From Sipunculus nudus (Eukaryota; Annelida; Sipuncula; Golfingiida; Sipunculidae), in the NCBI GenBank assembly GCA_026874595.1, contig CM049310.1, forward strand, positions 86,653,056-86,717,055: 64,000 nucleotides of DNA. Direction: 5' to 3'. Each line of letters opens with the position of its first letter. Positions within the stretch are counted from its first letter, which is position 1. A model generated the notes under the pieces. That model was not told the origin of the DNA and did no database searches. It worked only from the letters and a program-made list of their open reading frames with translations. The position numbers were made by a program, and so were the translations under genes. Of the stretch, positions 29,001 to 43,400 are shown one piece after another.

Positions 29001-31445
29001 ATATGTCGTTTAAAGTTTACAGTAATCTTGTTCATGCTTGTGTTCTACCAATCATAGAATATGGTTCAGAAATATATTGCGGTGATAAACGTCCTAGATT
29101 AGAGAATGTTCAGACGACAGCCGCCAGAATATTTTTGGGAGTAAACAGATTTGCTCCACATTTAGCCATCCAAGGTGATGTGGGTTGGGTAATCTGTAAA
29201 TACCGGTTTATTATGAATATGGTGAGATTATGGAATAGGATTGTCAAAATGGATGAAAACAGATTATGTAAGCAAATATTTTTATGGGATTATGCTTTAT
29301 TAGAAAATAATTGGTGTTCCACTGTATGTGACTTTTTTGAAGATTGTGAATGTAAACCAAATTTTGACAATATTATAGAGTGCTCAATGACTAAAATATA
29401 CAATAAATTAGAACATGTCATGAATGATGATTGGAGAGAAAAACTGTTATCAAAACCAAAACTTAGGAATTATAGGCTGTACAAAAATTCAATCAGTACT
29501 GAATTATATGTAAAATTGAACCTTTCTTCAAAAGAAAGATCCTTTTTGGCTCAGTTCAGAATGGGTGTATTACCTTTGGCAATTGAAACAGGCAGATTTC
29601 GTCGTATTAATATTAAACAAAGAGTCTGTTTTAAATGTAATGAGTGTATTGAAGATGAGGTCCACTTCCTTTTTCACTGTCCTTTGTATGAGCAGGAACG
29701 AAAAACATTATTTTCTGGTACAAACTGGCCAACATCTACTTTTACAGAAAATGAAAAAATATCCTGGTTGTGTGAAAATAAATCTAGAAAGCTAGCAAAA
29801 TATTTATGCAGATGTTATGAAATTAGGAGCAAGCAGCTGTATGTCTAGTGCATGCGAATCACTTATTTTGTTCCAAGTTATGAAGTGACTAATAGGTCCA
29901 TGGGGCCGGGTGCACATATATGTATAATTATATATGTATCTGAATGTACTTGTCACTCTAATAAAGAATACTACTACTACTACTATTATGCACCATCTGG
30001 GGGGGGGGGGGGGAGGGAGTGCAGAGCAGAGGGGAAGCCTGCTGGTAGTGGCCAAGCTGACCCAAGGCAAGCTGCCTGGGGTGGGTTACATAATGCAAGT
30101 GAAGGCTGTACTGCTAGGTGGGCTAGATGTAAACAACACTTGACATGGTGTATGAAAACATGAATAAAAGCTATTCTTTCCAATCAATTTCTTTGAAATT
30201 TCAGATTTTAAAAGATTAAATCCTTATGTATATATGCTGTGAAAATTAAATCAACAGTGCCAAAGTTGGACAAAATTTAAGGTATTGATTTTTTATTTAT
30301 GCTAATAACTTGAAAAATTTGCAAAATTCAGATCTAATTTTGGGTAAACAATTGAACCTTGATTAAATAAAGTTATATTCCTGAAAAAAAGTCTTTAGGT
30401 TCAGCAATTCTCATGTGAGTAAATATATTTCCAGATTTTTTAACAAATTGCATTATGTTTTGGCCCATAACTTCAAAATAATACCCAATACTAACCTAAT
30501 TTTTGGTATGTTCATAGAAAATGTATAAAAGAATGTGAATCCTAAATACGATCAAAAACAGATCAGTGGTTTTGATATTAGGCAGCCCTGAAGTGTAACA
30601 ATGGCTTTTTTTATGGAAAACAGAGTTTTTTTTTCCTTAATATCTCGAAGTCCTGAACAAAGTCCTAATGACCCAATTTTCGGTATGGTAGGAGATTTTG
30701 GGGACATCTAAAATTATGTCAACAGCCTGGGGAGCATAGAGATGTGCACTGAATGACCTACAGTCATCAAAGTGGACTGCTTGACAATGTAAGGGAATAC
30801 AACAAGAGCCTCCAAAAAAATTCAATAACTAGCCTAATTTTGCAGCTTTTATTTTTAAATTTCAGATTTTAACAGATTAAATCCTTATGTATACATGGTG
30901 TGAAAATTAAATCCACAGTACTTACAGGAAAAAAACGTGCCATGGCCAAAGTTGGGCAAAATTTAAGGTACCAATTTTATATTTTTGCCAATATTTAAAA
31001 AAATTTAACAAATTTTGATCTAATTTTTGGTATACAATTAAATTTTGATTAATATAAGTTGTATTACTGGAAAAAAGTCCCTACCTTTAACACTTTTGGT
31101 CTTAAGTGACCAAATATCTTCCTGATTTTTTTATTAAAATTATTTAAATCATATAATACTGACTTAATATCTGGCATGTACATAGGAACTATATAGAGGA
31201 ATATTTATGGTAAATATGAAGAAAACCAGATGAGTGGTTTTGATTTTAGGCAGTCCTGAAGTGTGAAAACAGATTTTTAATAAAAAATTGAGGTTTTTCC
31301 TTAATATCTCAGGGGAACGAAGTCCTATTGACCCAATTTTTGGCATGGTAGGAGATTATGGGGACATCTAACTGTATGCCGAAATTCAGATTCATAGGTC
31401 CAACGGTGTCGAAACGTGCCAGTCTGACGGACGGACATCCAGACG

Positions 31446-31476
<31 letters not shown>

Positions 31477-34400
31477 AGACGGACGGACGACGGACAATGG
31501 ACCATGACTATAGCTCAGATGACTTATAGTCAGCTGAGCTAAAAATGACACATATATTAATCACAAAGAGCTTGCCGAAAGAATAAGTTTTTAAACTGGT
31601 TTTAAATAATGTAAGAGTGAGAGATTTTCTGAGTGTAGTAGGAAGTGACTTCCAAACTTTCAGGGGCCATTTAATGGAAGGAATGTTCACCGACTTTCAT
31701 ATGGCACTTTGGTACTTTAAGATTTCAAAAGGTGAACAAAAGTAATCTGCTTACCGACACTCTTCCTCGGGATTTTACTGAACTCTACGATGATTGGTCG
31801 TTCTATCATGCTTATTCTCTTGCTCCTGGACATTTTTCTCCAGCAGTCCCCCTTCTTGTACCAAGAAAGCGCGGATAACTCGTGCTGCTCCCTGGTGCCC
31901 ATTCTCATCAATAATGTCCTGACATATCTTGAAAATAAGAGAAAACTTATTGATCAATATTATTTCTTTCATATTTAAATACTTACAGACTTTGGCATAA
32001 ATTTTTTTTTTTAAAGTTTCAGTTCATATTAATGGAAATATAAATTTAATTCTAATTTTTTAATATTTGTTATTATTTGGTGCTTCAACTTGCATGATGG
32101 TTTGATGATCGAACTATAAAACATTGTCTTAGTGTTCATTAAATATTTAGTTAACCACTGAGCATTAGGCTGCCTTACTCCATGACTAACAGCAAAGACT
32201 ATAGTTCACATGGGGGAGCTTCATGTGTGTGTATAAATGAAACTTCAGGTATCCAACAATTTCATACAGAAGATGATGCCCACTGTTTCGGACAGAACTG
32301 TACTGTAAAATTCCTAAGAGAGGCCGCATCCTAATTATAAGTCGCACCCTGACTTTTATGACCTGCCTATGGAATATCTTTTGTTTCAGGAAAAGTCCAT
32401 AACATAAGTTGCATTAAGATTTCATTGGTGTTCCAAGCACCTGGTACCAACAGAATTTAAGTATGATGGCTCACTGTGGTTAAAGACTACGAGGGTACAC
32501 TGAACGAGTAAAAATTATTGTTCATTAATGGCAGAAAAATTCATAGATCTGATATCACTTACAGTATCAATATTTGAACATAAAAGATCTATTACTGTGG
32601 TTGGCTTAATATTCGCGGTGGTTTAAAATTCGCTAAATTCGCGGTCTGGGCAATACCGTGAAATTAAAACCACGCAGATTTAAACCAATGTTGTCATGGG
32701 AAAATAGTTTCTGTAGTTGTCACCAGATGGCGATTGTGGACATTAGGGGAAAATAAATATAATCCAAATGAGGATCATGTTGATCGCAGCATGTGACGTG
32801 ACCACGTTCTAGCCTTAAATGAAATGTATTTTTTATTATTTATTATCTACAACTAAAATGTATGAGACCATTTTTTTGTATTGGTCATTGAAAATAGCAA
32901 AATGATATCACAATGTATTCTCCCAGCCCTTTGTAACGCTTTGAGGGCTGTCAGTCAATCTGATCATTCGCCACTTGGAGCAACTCTGCTCTTTCTCCAC
33001 ACTCACACTCGTGGGGATCAGGCAGACCTTCCATGCGTGTCGCTTCAGGGATGGCCCCTTCCGTAACAAACTTGTGATATCCATGGAATGATGTTTCATT
33101 AACGTAATCCAAACTTGAAATGATCAAGGTAATGTGTAGGGCCCTATTTATATTGATATGTAATGGCCAAGCTTTGATACCAGTGCCTCTTTGAAGCGGC
33201 ATCGCCAGGTCCCAGCAGTGACGGTCATTGAAATTTGAGCAAAACATGAGCATCAATTTGTACTCATTCCAAGTAAAAATACCCTAAACATAGGGAGCCT
33301 GTTTAAACAAGACGGGGCCAGTTTTCCTGTGATGACGAACACGGTTTCTTGACCAAAGCATTATTATTCATCACACCTGCACTGACAGGTGAACTGTGGG
33401 GAGGGCCTGCTGGTAATTAACTCTGACCCAAGCCGGGAAACCCCCGTTTATTAGCTTACAAAAATCAGTTATGGGCCATGAGCATGGTTAATGAGGCGAT
33501 AAGCAGATACTAATAACTTTGTGTAATAGAGAATTGATAACTATTTTGTCGTTTATATCAAATAATGACTATATGCCCCATCACAAAAATTAAACCCCGT
33601 GAAATTATGAAAAATTGCCTAAGTGCAAAAATTATTAAATTTAAAGCCAACCACAGTTAGAATTATATCTATTTATATTAAATATCAATGTTCCACCTTT
33701 CTAACTGCATTCCTCAATAAGACTTCTTATTCCAAAAGGTTTCATTTTTGCTATAATTCCCTTTTTGCGAATATCACAAATTTGAAAACCTCATGAAACA
33801 TAAGGCAACCAAAGTATATTATATAAAACAAGGCCTACAGGCCTAATGCGAACCTGTGCAAAGTGTGGGAGTATGAATGTTCATTTTTAAAATTTAGTAT
33901 TGATCCTCTCATGTCCTGCATATCTACCTTAGTCATTATGATTTCAGCTAAATGGATGTTTCGGACCTGCACATTTCGGACTAGGACATTTTAAAACTAG
34001 GATGTATCAGCCAGAGGTTTTTTGAGAAAAAGATCTTTATAGCCACTGAGCAGAAATGGGCTGCTATAACATTTGACTATATTCAGCTTCCCATAACTCA
34101 GCCAAAAGTCATTGAACAGAGACAATTTGAACAAATTTAAGAATGCACTACCCTAGGAGCATTTCTGTGCAATATTGCACAATATGGCTTTACGCTTTCA
34201 GAGAAGAAGTTTTTTGTAGCCCTCTGTTTGCTTCGGGCACCGTTGACCCCCGTACAAAAAGACCAATGCGGGTGGCGCCACCAATACCTCAATTTCAGAT
34301 ATGACTCAAGTTACCAACATTAACAAAAAATTTGATGATGATAGCTCCAGCTGTTTCTGAGATTGTAATTTTACCATGCAAATGACGATGTTCAACTGCC

Positions 34401-37400
34401 TGTAACTCAGTCAAAAATAAAAAAACCGGCACCATTCGAACTAACTTGAGAGAAATTGTTCTAGGGAACATTTCTGTAAAATATTTGACAATGTAGCTGG
34501 ACGGTTTCAGAGAAGACGATTTTTAAAGGTTTTTACGCTTTTTCTCTATAAAATTTAATTAATGCAGATACCCAATAATAAGCTCTAGGGCACCAAGTTA
34601 TACATGTGCCTAATTCTCACATGTAATTTGGAGCTGCTAGCTCCGACGGTTTCTGACTTACAGCCATGGACGGCAGACAGCCCACCTTAGACGGTGGACA
34701 GCTGACGGCGGACGGACAACTGCACGCCATCACATAAGCTCACAGGTTCACTAAAAAATATGGATGACAAAATGCTGCAAGGTGTGGGTGCATTGTGATG
34801 AGCTGCACCTACTTGTGTGGGAAAAGTCGGGGTTCAGCCACCCAAAGCTTGTGGAATTCTTGCAGAGCTTCAATGATTTTGCCCTGGGCTGCTGACAGAA
34901 TCCCTCCAAGGTACAGAAAGGCAGGCTTGAGGGCAGCACAGGTCTTGTCCTTGTAAAACGTAAAAAATGTCCAAACTAGAATTACACTTAACAGTACATT
35001 TACCTCTGCCAAGGGAAAACAATGCAACATGAACTTCCCCTTTACCTGGACAGACACAGGCCTTTAGGAAAATGAGGATAAGTGTCTATGATGCATGAAA
35101 TCTCATTTGGAAGCTTGGTTCTGAGGTAACAGTGTCCCAACAGATGCACAAAAATGCTTGCTTTTGGACTGAGAGTTGGATTCAAAATTGGCTTTTGTAG
35201 CTTTTATTGACCATAGCCAACTAACTCAAAAACCAGTCAATTGTGTAAACATTGTGCTGGAAACTGACCCTCAGATTTCACTCTGATCAAATATTCATAT
35301 GATGATACAATATCTTATCATGTAATAATACAACAAGAGCACAGCAAATCAGCATAATATGGCCAGACAAAACTAGATGTGTCAGAACGACACAAATGCT
35401 CCTGCCTTGGGCAAATTAGAAACATTTGTAAAATTTGGAAAATTTTTTAAGTTCAGGAGGTGTCGTATGGTCAAAAGTAGGTCAACCGGGATGAAACGCA
35501 AACTCGATCTGTAACTGTCATTATCTGCCCACACAAAAAAAAATCAGGGTGGTATCTGCGGGCATTGAGGAAAAAAAGTCAGTACATATGCATTTGTTAT
35601 GAAAATTTATATTTTTCATGAGCTTTCTATGTTCAGGAGCAGTCAAATGGTCAAAAGTAGGTCAACTGAGACAAAACAAGAACTCGATCTGTAACTGGTC
35701 ATTATCTGCCTACACACCAAAAATCAGGCCTGTATCTGCAGGCACTGCGAAAAAAAGTCCATACATGTGCACCTTTTTATGAAATTTTCTATGTTAGAGC
35801 ACAGTCAAACGGTCAAAAATAGGTCAACTGGGACAAAACGTGAACTTGATCTGTAACTGGTCATTATCTGCCCACACACCAAAAATCAGGCCAATATCTG
35901 CAGGTATTGTGAAGAAAAGTCTGTACAAGTGTATTTGTCATGAAAATATATATTTTACATGAAATTTTCTAAGTTCAGGAGCCGTAAAACAGTCAAAAGT
36001 AGGTCAACCGGGACGAAATGCAAACTCCATCTGTAACTGGTCAATATCTGCCGACACACACCAAAAATCAGGCCAATATCTGCAGGCATTGCGAAAAAAA
36101 GTCTGTACATGTGTATATGTCATGAAATTTCATATTTTTCATGAAATTTTCTATGTTCAGGAGCCGTAAAACGGTCAAAAGTAGGTCAACCAGGACGAAA
36201 CGCAAACTGATCTGTAACTGGTCTATATCTGACCACACACCAAAAATTAGGCCAATATCTGCAGGCATTGCAAAAAAAAGTCTGTACATGTGTATCTGTC
36301 ATGAATATTTCTATTTTTCATGAAATTTTCTAAGTTAAGGAGCCATAAAACGGTCAAAATTAGGTCAACCAGGACGAAACGTGAACTCGATCTGTAACTG
36401 GTCTATGTCTGCCCACATACCAAAAATCAGGCCAATATCTGCAGGCACTGCGAAAAAAAATCTGTACATGTGTATTTGTCATGAAATTTCATATTTTCAT
36501 GAAATTTTCTATGTTCAGGAGCCGTAAAACGGTCAAAAGTAGGTCAACCAGGACGAAATGCAAACTCGATCTGTAACTGGTCTATATCTGCTCACACACC
36601 AAAAATCAGGCCAATATCTGCAGGCATTGTGAAAAAAAGTCCGTACATGTGTATCTGTCATGAATATTTCTATTTTTCATGAAATTTTCTAAGTTTTGGA
36701 GCCGTAAAACGGTCAAAAGTAGGTCAACCGGGACAAAACGCAAACTCGATCTGTAACTGGTCTATATCTGCCCACACACCAAAAATCAGGCCAATATCTG
36801 CAGGCATTGTGAAAAAAAGTCCGTACAACTGTTTGATTTTGGAATGACGGAAGGACGGAATGACGGACATGGGTAAAACTATATGCCACGGCCACTTGGT
36901 GGCGGGGGCATAAAAAAACAGAATAACAAGAAGCATCCAATATCCTCGATCTATTTTCACTTTGTTGATGGAAATAATGAAGTAGAATATATAGTCCACT
37001 TGTAACAATATCATTATTATATTAATAATTATAATTTCTGTTATTATTATTATATAAAATAATAATATTATTATTATATTGCTTATACTTTATTGCCATA
37101 TATTCTTTGATAAATTTAGAGATTATTGTTGACAGTTTTGTAAAAATCTATATGTATATAATTAACATATATAGAAAGGATTGGCTGTGTCTAGACACCA
37201 CAATAATTTAGGCATACTTCATACTTTGATGATTTATCCATAAAAATCATCAATAATTAAAAAGATCACAGTAAAGATGGGATATGAATGTGGGTTTTTT
37301 TCATTTTCACTTACTTGCATATTTGCCTGGAGGTCTGTGGAGAGTTTGGTGTAGTAATGTTGAGACAGGTGAGGAGTAAACAGAGGCAGCTCCCACACAG

Positions 37401-40400
37401 TATACTCAGGTGATTGTTTAGAGGTCAACGAGTATCCCACAGAGTCACGGCGGGGTTGTGATGATTTCTGCATCCTGAAATGACAATCTCAAGTTCAGAT
37501 TTGTGAAAATCAAAGTGAACATTTCATACAAGAAATCAGGTTAATCATAAAAATACAAATACTTTTACTAGAAATGTGCATTCTGTAAGGAATGCAAGCC
37601 TCGGCCATGCATGTGGGATGCTCTCAAAACTGTTTGCATTCACTTATTCAACCATTATTCCCAGGTTCATTCATGCATAAGTAACTCTCCAATATTCATT
37701 GATGTTCCTGAATCCAGGTCATGTGCAAGATCCACACCAAATTTTATATGGTTTTTCATTGGCCTGTTCCAGAAATGCCCTGAAAATTTTTTATAAGATT
37801 GAGTTCATGATTGCACAAGTTAATTTGGGAACAAACACACAAACACACACTTAAACATGCACACACAAAAACACGCTCACAAACAGGGTTGAACACATAC
37901 CCTCCTGACAGAGGCATTAAGTTCTATATATGCTGCGTTCGTTACTACTCGGAAATATGGTAGTTACGAGTTTCCCAGTGGAAAATACCGCTCCAAAAGT
38001 GATCAAAGTGGAATGTACCACTGGGAAACAGGGATTTTGTTGAGCATGTCGATCAGTCCCACTTAGCGACCTTCACCTTTATTCACTGCTTTTTGAGATG
38101 CAGGGTGCAAATAAAGACAACAATATTTGACTTGTTTACATAAAAGTTTTAAATGACAAATAAAATTGATCAAATGTGACAGGAATCATATTTTATTAAT
38201 CAGTTTCTTTTTGGTTACTATAACAACCTAGACATCGGGTCAGCGAGTCTTTTCTTGGATACCAAACATTTGCAAGTCATACATATGACCTGCCATCTGG
38301 TAATTACCATATTTCTGAGTGGTAACAAAGGCAGCAACAGTATACATCGAAAGCAGCAGTGGCATGATAAACCACATATCATAATATGATATGATGTCAA
38401 GGATTTTTGCAGCCAATTTTTCCTGCTCGAATTTTTTTTAAAATCTGGCTGTTTAACAACTACACATCTACCAATCCTACCAGAAAAAATTGGTAGGTGG
38501 GAGGCTGGCATAAAACAAAGACTGTAAGCTATTGGTTATATATATATAGCTAATGCTCTACTGACAGGGAGAAATAATGCATATTTACATTGCATGCATG
38601 TCATATATAGCAGCCAATGATGGCCTGGATACATCGCGTGTCTGCTCCTCCACCATGGACCAATAGTCTCGCTTCTTCTGACTACGATCCGGTAAAAACC
38701 TCTGGGTGAACATCTGTGTACACAGAACCTGTGGGCAAAACATGAAAATTCTTTTAAAATAATTTTTAGTGAAAGTAGCCACCTCCATTTTTTTTAAATG
38801 GTAAGTTCACTAAGTGTTAGGAATTCCCTAAAGACACACTTATTTGTGACTGAAACAGCTATGGGGCACAGCCTACCCATTAAGTCTGCAGAGTGCTGAC
38901 CTTGGGTACAGACTGATCATGGTAATCTCACCGGTCCTTGGCTTATATTCAAACTCTCTATCTCCTGGCTTGGATACCTTTGCAGTCAAATTTTATGGTA
39001 AATGAAGAAGGGCATCATCTATACATCCATTCATATGTAAGACCACATCAAAATATAGTGTGTGTTGGCCATTTTTTTAAATGAATCAGCCAATATACAA
39101 TGAATATAATTTTGCCAATTTGCAGCAAGGATACAAAAATGTGCAACATTAATTCATTTATTGTATGGTGCACATGAAAAACATAAAGTTCTATAAAAAA
39201 AAGTTCACATGAATGAACATTTTTTATTGAAAACATACAATAAATTCTTTAAAAAGATGATGGTATGACAGAAAGCAGTAACATTAAAGGTACTTGGTCA
39301 CTTGACACAATGTGTCTGATCTCTTCTTCTATCAGTTCATTCTGACTGAATACTAAAGTTTCCTATCAGAACCACCAGGAATTACAGGCTCTCTTTCACT
39401 TAACATTTTACTTATTGTTTTGGTTCTCTGTGTTGATAAATACAATGGAAGTGTGTATGTTCATTATAACAAGACCACATGGCCAAAGGTACTATGGTAC
39501 ATCACACTTGCCCAACGCCTGCTGTCACGAAAGTGCTTTGTTTACATTAGCGTCACTGTGGCTGGGGGAGAGTCGTGTCCTCTTTGACCCTTGGACTGTC
39601 GTCCCGGTTCATTGTGCAAGGGAGTTGAGGTGGATTTAATTCTTTTAGAGAGCCGAAAACTTGTTATTTTAGTCTCGCCGGCACTGGGGCTGCAATTAAT
39701 CGGCTTTAATTCAACTGGGGTTCCGTTCGAGAGGCCAACTTTAAGGTATTCGGGGCAGATGGCCACGAACCTCGGATCTGAGCACACATATATAAAATGC
39801 TCTGTGAATCTGTGAAACCTGTGAATCAGAAACCCTGCGTCTGAAGTTAAACGTTGAAATGTGCAGTATTGCAGCTACCAACAGGACACATCACCCAACC
39901 GTGACAGGCAACCTGGAGGGGCAGCTCGGACCACGTGGCACATGAGGCTGGGGCCGGCTTGACACCGTATAACCACGCTGAGAGGTTGAGAGCGGGCATT
40001 GTTCGATATTGAGGTCTGGTAAGCCCTTAACCTGATTGTTGGCTTCTTGATAACGGAGCTGGTGATATTGCAGCCTCTTAATGTATGTCATTTGATTTCA
40101 GTAGCGTAACCCCTTAATTCCTGAATTACTACTTTAATATGCACAGCACGTGTTTTGTAAAGGTTTTCAAATGTCAAAGGCTACCGCATGTCGGCGTCAT
40201 TGTTCATCAGTTTATTCCTGTGATTTCATATAGTTGCCTCTTTTTCCCGCAGTAAACACTAGCCCGGGACTACAGGGCCACGACCGTTTACATACTTGGC
40301 TACGGGTAACGCTCAGAAGCAGGCCGTCTGATACACGAGGCGACGTGAGGCACAGCGGCTGAGGCCATATAAGTTATATTGAATAAATTTGTATGCCAAA

Positions 40401-43400
40401 CCGCATTCTTGTTATTTGTCATATGCCTTCCGGCCTTTAATTTGGTTGAGAAAGAACTCAATCACGAATTTTCGTTACATTTGGCGACCGCGACGAGATC
40501 AAATAGAGGCCGTAGTGGGCATTTGACAGATAACATTTACGAACCATATTACCATCTTATATTGTTTGTTTGCGCAGAGGCTCTGATCTTTCGCGATAAC
40601 GTAGAATTAATCGCTAGCCTTTGTTGGTTATTAGTTTTAGCAGGTGTTTCTGGTTAGAGGCGAATGAGTCAGCATGGCCGGAATTCTTAGTGGTTCACAG
40701 AGCGCGTTATAATAGCTGTCAGGTGCGTAACGGAGCTCGCACCGTATGGTGGCGGTTATATGTTCGTTCAAGTGCGTAACGGAACTCGCACTTATCTTTC
40801 GCAGACACAGTGCATCAAGTGTGTAACAGAACTCACACTTTTAAACAGTTTGCAGTAATATTTTCTCCAGTGCGTAACGGAACTTGCACAAAGGTAGATC
40901 CGTAAAGGGCTGTGTGTATGGTCGCGTGTGTGTAGACCTAACGATAGAAAGTGGGCCAGTATTGTGACACTGCCCTCGGTATTTGGTTACGTGTGCTTTA
41001 TTGTTTAACACATGCCATGGATCTTAAAGAAATAGTTGCTCTAGGGAAAGAGTTAGGATACGGGGGCGACTCCCTCCAAACATTTGTTAAAGAAGAATCC
41101 GATAGACAGGATAGAAAAGCTCAGCAAGCTGTCGAGTGAGCGGAGCGGGCCGCTGAGCGCGAAAAGCGTGAAAGCGAGGAGCAGAGAGCTCATGAGTTTA
41201 AAATGATTCAAGAGCAGAAAGAGCTCTTGCGGTTACAAAGTCAGACAGGGGTTAGAACGGATAATGTAGCAGAGGCTACCGTTAGGACCCCGAGCATTAA
41301 AACCCCCACCTACGATGACGGTAAAGACAGTTTGGACGCATACATTGAACGTTTTGAACGTTTTGCAATAAGCCAAGGGTGGAAACGTGAAAACTGGGCA
41401 GTAAGCCTAAGTGCGTTGCTCAAGGGAAAAGCCCTTGAAGTTTATTCTCTCCTGACGTCAGAGGTGGCGCTCGATTATGACATCCTTAAGCATGTGCTTT
41501 TAAAGCAGTATAACCTCACAGAGGAAGGTTATAGAACGAAATTCAGGACGTGTCGCCCTGAACGTAATGAAACCCCGATACAATTTGCGGCACGCGTTGG
41601 CGGTTATTGTAGCAAGTGGGTACAGCTTTTGGGTATTGAACAAGATTACAAATCATTGTTAGATTTGATCCTGCGTGAGCAGTTTATCCGATCCTGTAGT
41701 GAGAAATTAGCTGCTTTTCTGAGAGAGAAGCAATGTAAAACCATTGATATGTTAGCATCTGCAGCAGAGAGTTACACAGAGGCCCATGGGTTAGGTTGTT
41801 TTGTTGGGCAAGCCAAACCGGTTAATAGACCTAGATTCCAAGGTCGGACTGAGCAGGGCGTAGCCAATGATTGTAAACCAGGTGGTCACGTGGGTAGCAA
41901 GCCTACCGGTTCTTTCGGTAAATCGCACGGCGGCAGATGTTTTCTGTGTGATAGCCCGGCACATCTTGCAAAAGACTGTAAGATGTATGCTAAACAGTCA
42001 GGTGGGAGAGAGAAAGCAGCATCTCTCGAGATGCCCAGGTCCAGATATAAGGACAGTACTTCTTGCGTTGCAGAACAAAATGGGGCGTCCTGGGAGAAAG
42101 ACAACGAGGTAGGTTGCTTTGTGAATGAACCCTGGGATTGTTGTAAATTTGATGAGCAGAGTGTTGAATTGAGGTGTGGCCACCATGTGACTTTATTGAA
42201 TATGAATGGTTCTTCAAAGGTAAGGGGCTCACAACTAAAAATGCCCATGTGTGAGGGCCAGGTCGAAGGGAAAACAGTCACGGTACTCCGTGATTCTGGC
42301 TGCAGCAGTGCAGTTGTGCGACGAGAGTTGGTACCGGAAAGCCAGTTTCTTGGAGAGAATCAGGATTGCGTGTTGATTGACGGAACCGCACGCACATTTC
42401 CTCTTGCAGTCGTTCAGGTAAGTACTCCTTTCTATTCAGGAGAACTCAGGGTTTTGTGCGTATCTGATCCCGTTTATGATCTCATTATTGGCAATGTATC
42501 TGGTGCGCGTGAGCCATCTGATCCTAATCCTAATTGGACTATCGGTAATAACAAGTCTGTTACCTGTGGTAAGGCTGAAACTGCAGCTAAGGAGGTAAGT
42601 GTCACAGATGATGCGTACGCAGTTGAAACAAGGCAGATGGCACGGCAGAAGGATAAGCCGACTTGTCCTTTGAAGGTTCCCAGTCAGATCGGAGAGGTAA
42701 GTCCTGACCAATTTCTTAAGTACCAGCAGGAGGATGATACTCTGTCGCATCTGTGGCAGAGGGCTAAAGAACCTCCACCGGACGGTAGTAAGTACCAGTT
42801 CCTTGTAAAGAATAATTTCCTTGTGAGAAGACGTCTAGAGAAGAGCCATTTGAGTCAAGGTGATCAGTTAGTAGTGCCAGCTAACTGCAGGCGTGATACC
42901 TTAAACATGGGTCATGAGACACTGATGGCGGGGCATCAGGGAATCAGCCGTACTTATGACCGCATAAGGAGCCAGTTCTATTGGCCTGGTATGTACGAGG
43001 AGGTATGCATGTTTGGCAGGTCTTGTGGGATTTGCCAGAGGACTTTGCCGAAAGGCAAGGTAGTCCAGGTACCTTTAGGGCGTATGCTGATAATGGATAC
43101 CCCGTTTAAACACATAGCGCTTGATATAATCGGAGCTATCCATCCTCCATCCGACAGGGGTCACAGATATGTGCTCACAATAATGGATTACGCCACCAGG
43201 TATCCCGAGGCGGTGCCACTAAAAAACATTGATACAGAGACCATGGCAGAGGCATTAGTTGAGGTTTACTCAAGGGTAGGTGTGCCATCCGAAGTCTTAA
43301 CAGACAAAGGCACGCAGTTTACCCCAGATCTGATGAAAGAGGTAAGTCGCCTCCTTTCTATTAAACAGCTGACCTGTACAGTCCGACATCCGATCTGTAA

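Larger units (their letters stand above)
24915..29985 (+). mobile_element. full-length LINE (non-LTR retrotransposon), about 5.1 kb
   Basis: Approximate limits. The element holds a 5' UTR with promoter-like motifs, ORF1 with coiled coil and RNA-binding region, and ORF2 with APE-type endonuclease, reverse transcriptase and a C-terminal zinc cluster. Its 3' UTR has AATAAA at 29960 and ends in a short (CTA)n tract. An APE endonuclease plus microsatellite tail suggests an I/Jockey/CR1-type clade; I cannot place it further. It sits in DENND3 intron 13 in antisense orientation. I did not find a convincing target-site duplication. Confidence 0.88.

Noticed and set aside
26717-29848. 1043-residue frame as a host gene
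   Set aside because: It is the RT part of a LINE ORF2 (YADD, zf-RVT-like cluster) with the endonuclease just upstream in a shifted frame.
32951-33256. 101-residue minus-strand frame with several Cys
   Set aside because: Lies inside a TIR-bounded MITE, has no recognisable domain and no conserved splice sites.
35470-36800. CRISPR-like regular array
   Set aside because: Units are about 178 bp and repeated along their full length with no spacers; it is the tandem core of a eukaryotic element.
39542-39815. Small frames repeated at 44558-44831
   Set aside because: They occur in both LTRs because the LTRs are duplicates; no coding evidence.
41137-41139. Programmed UGA readthrough in Gag
   Set aside because: The codon is best explained as a CpG transition of CGA inside early Gag of an otherwise damaged copy, not at a domain boundary.
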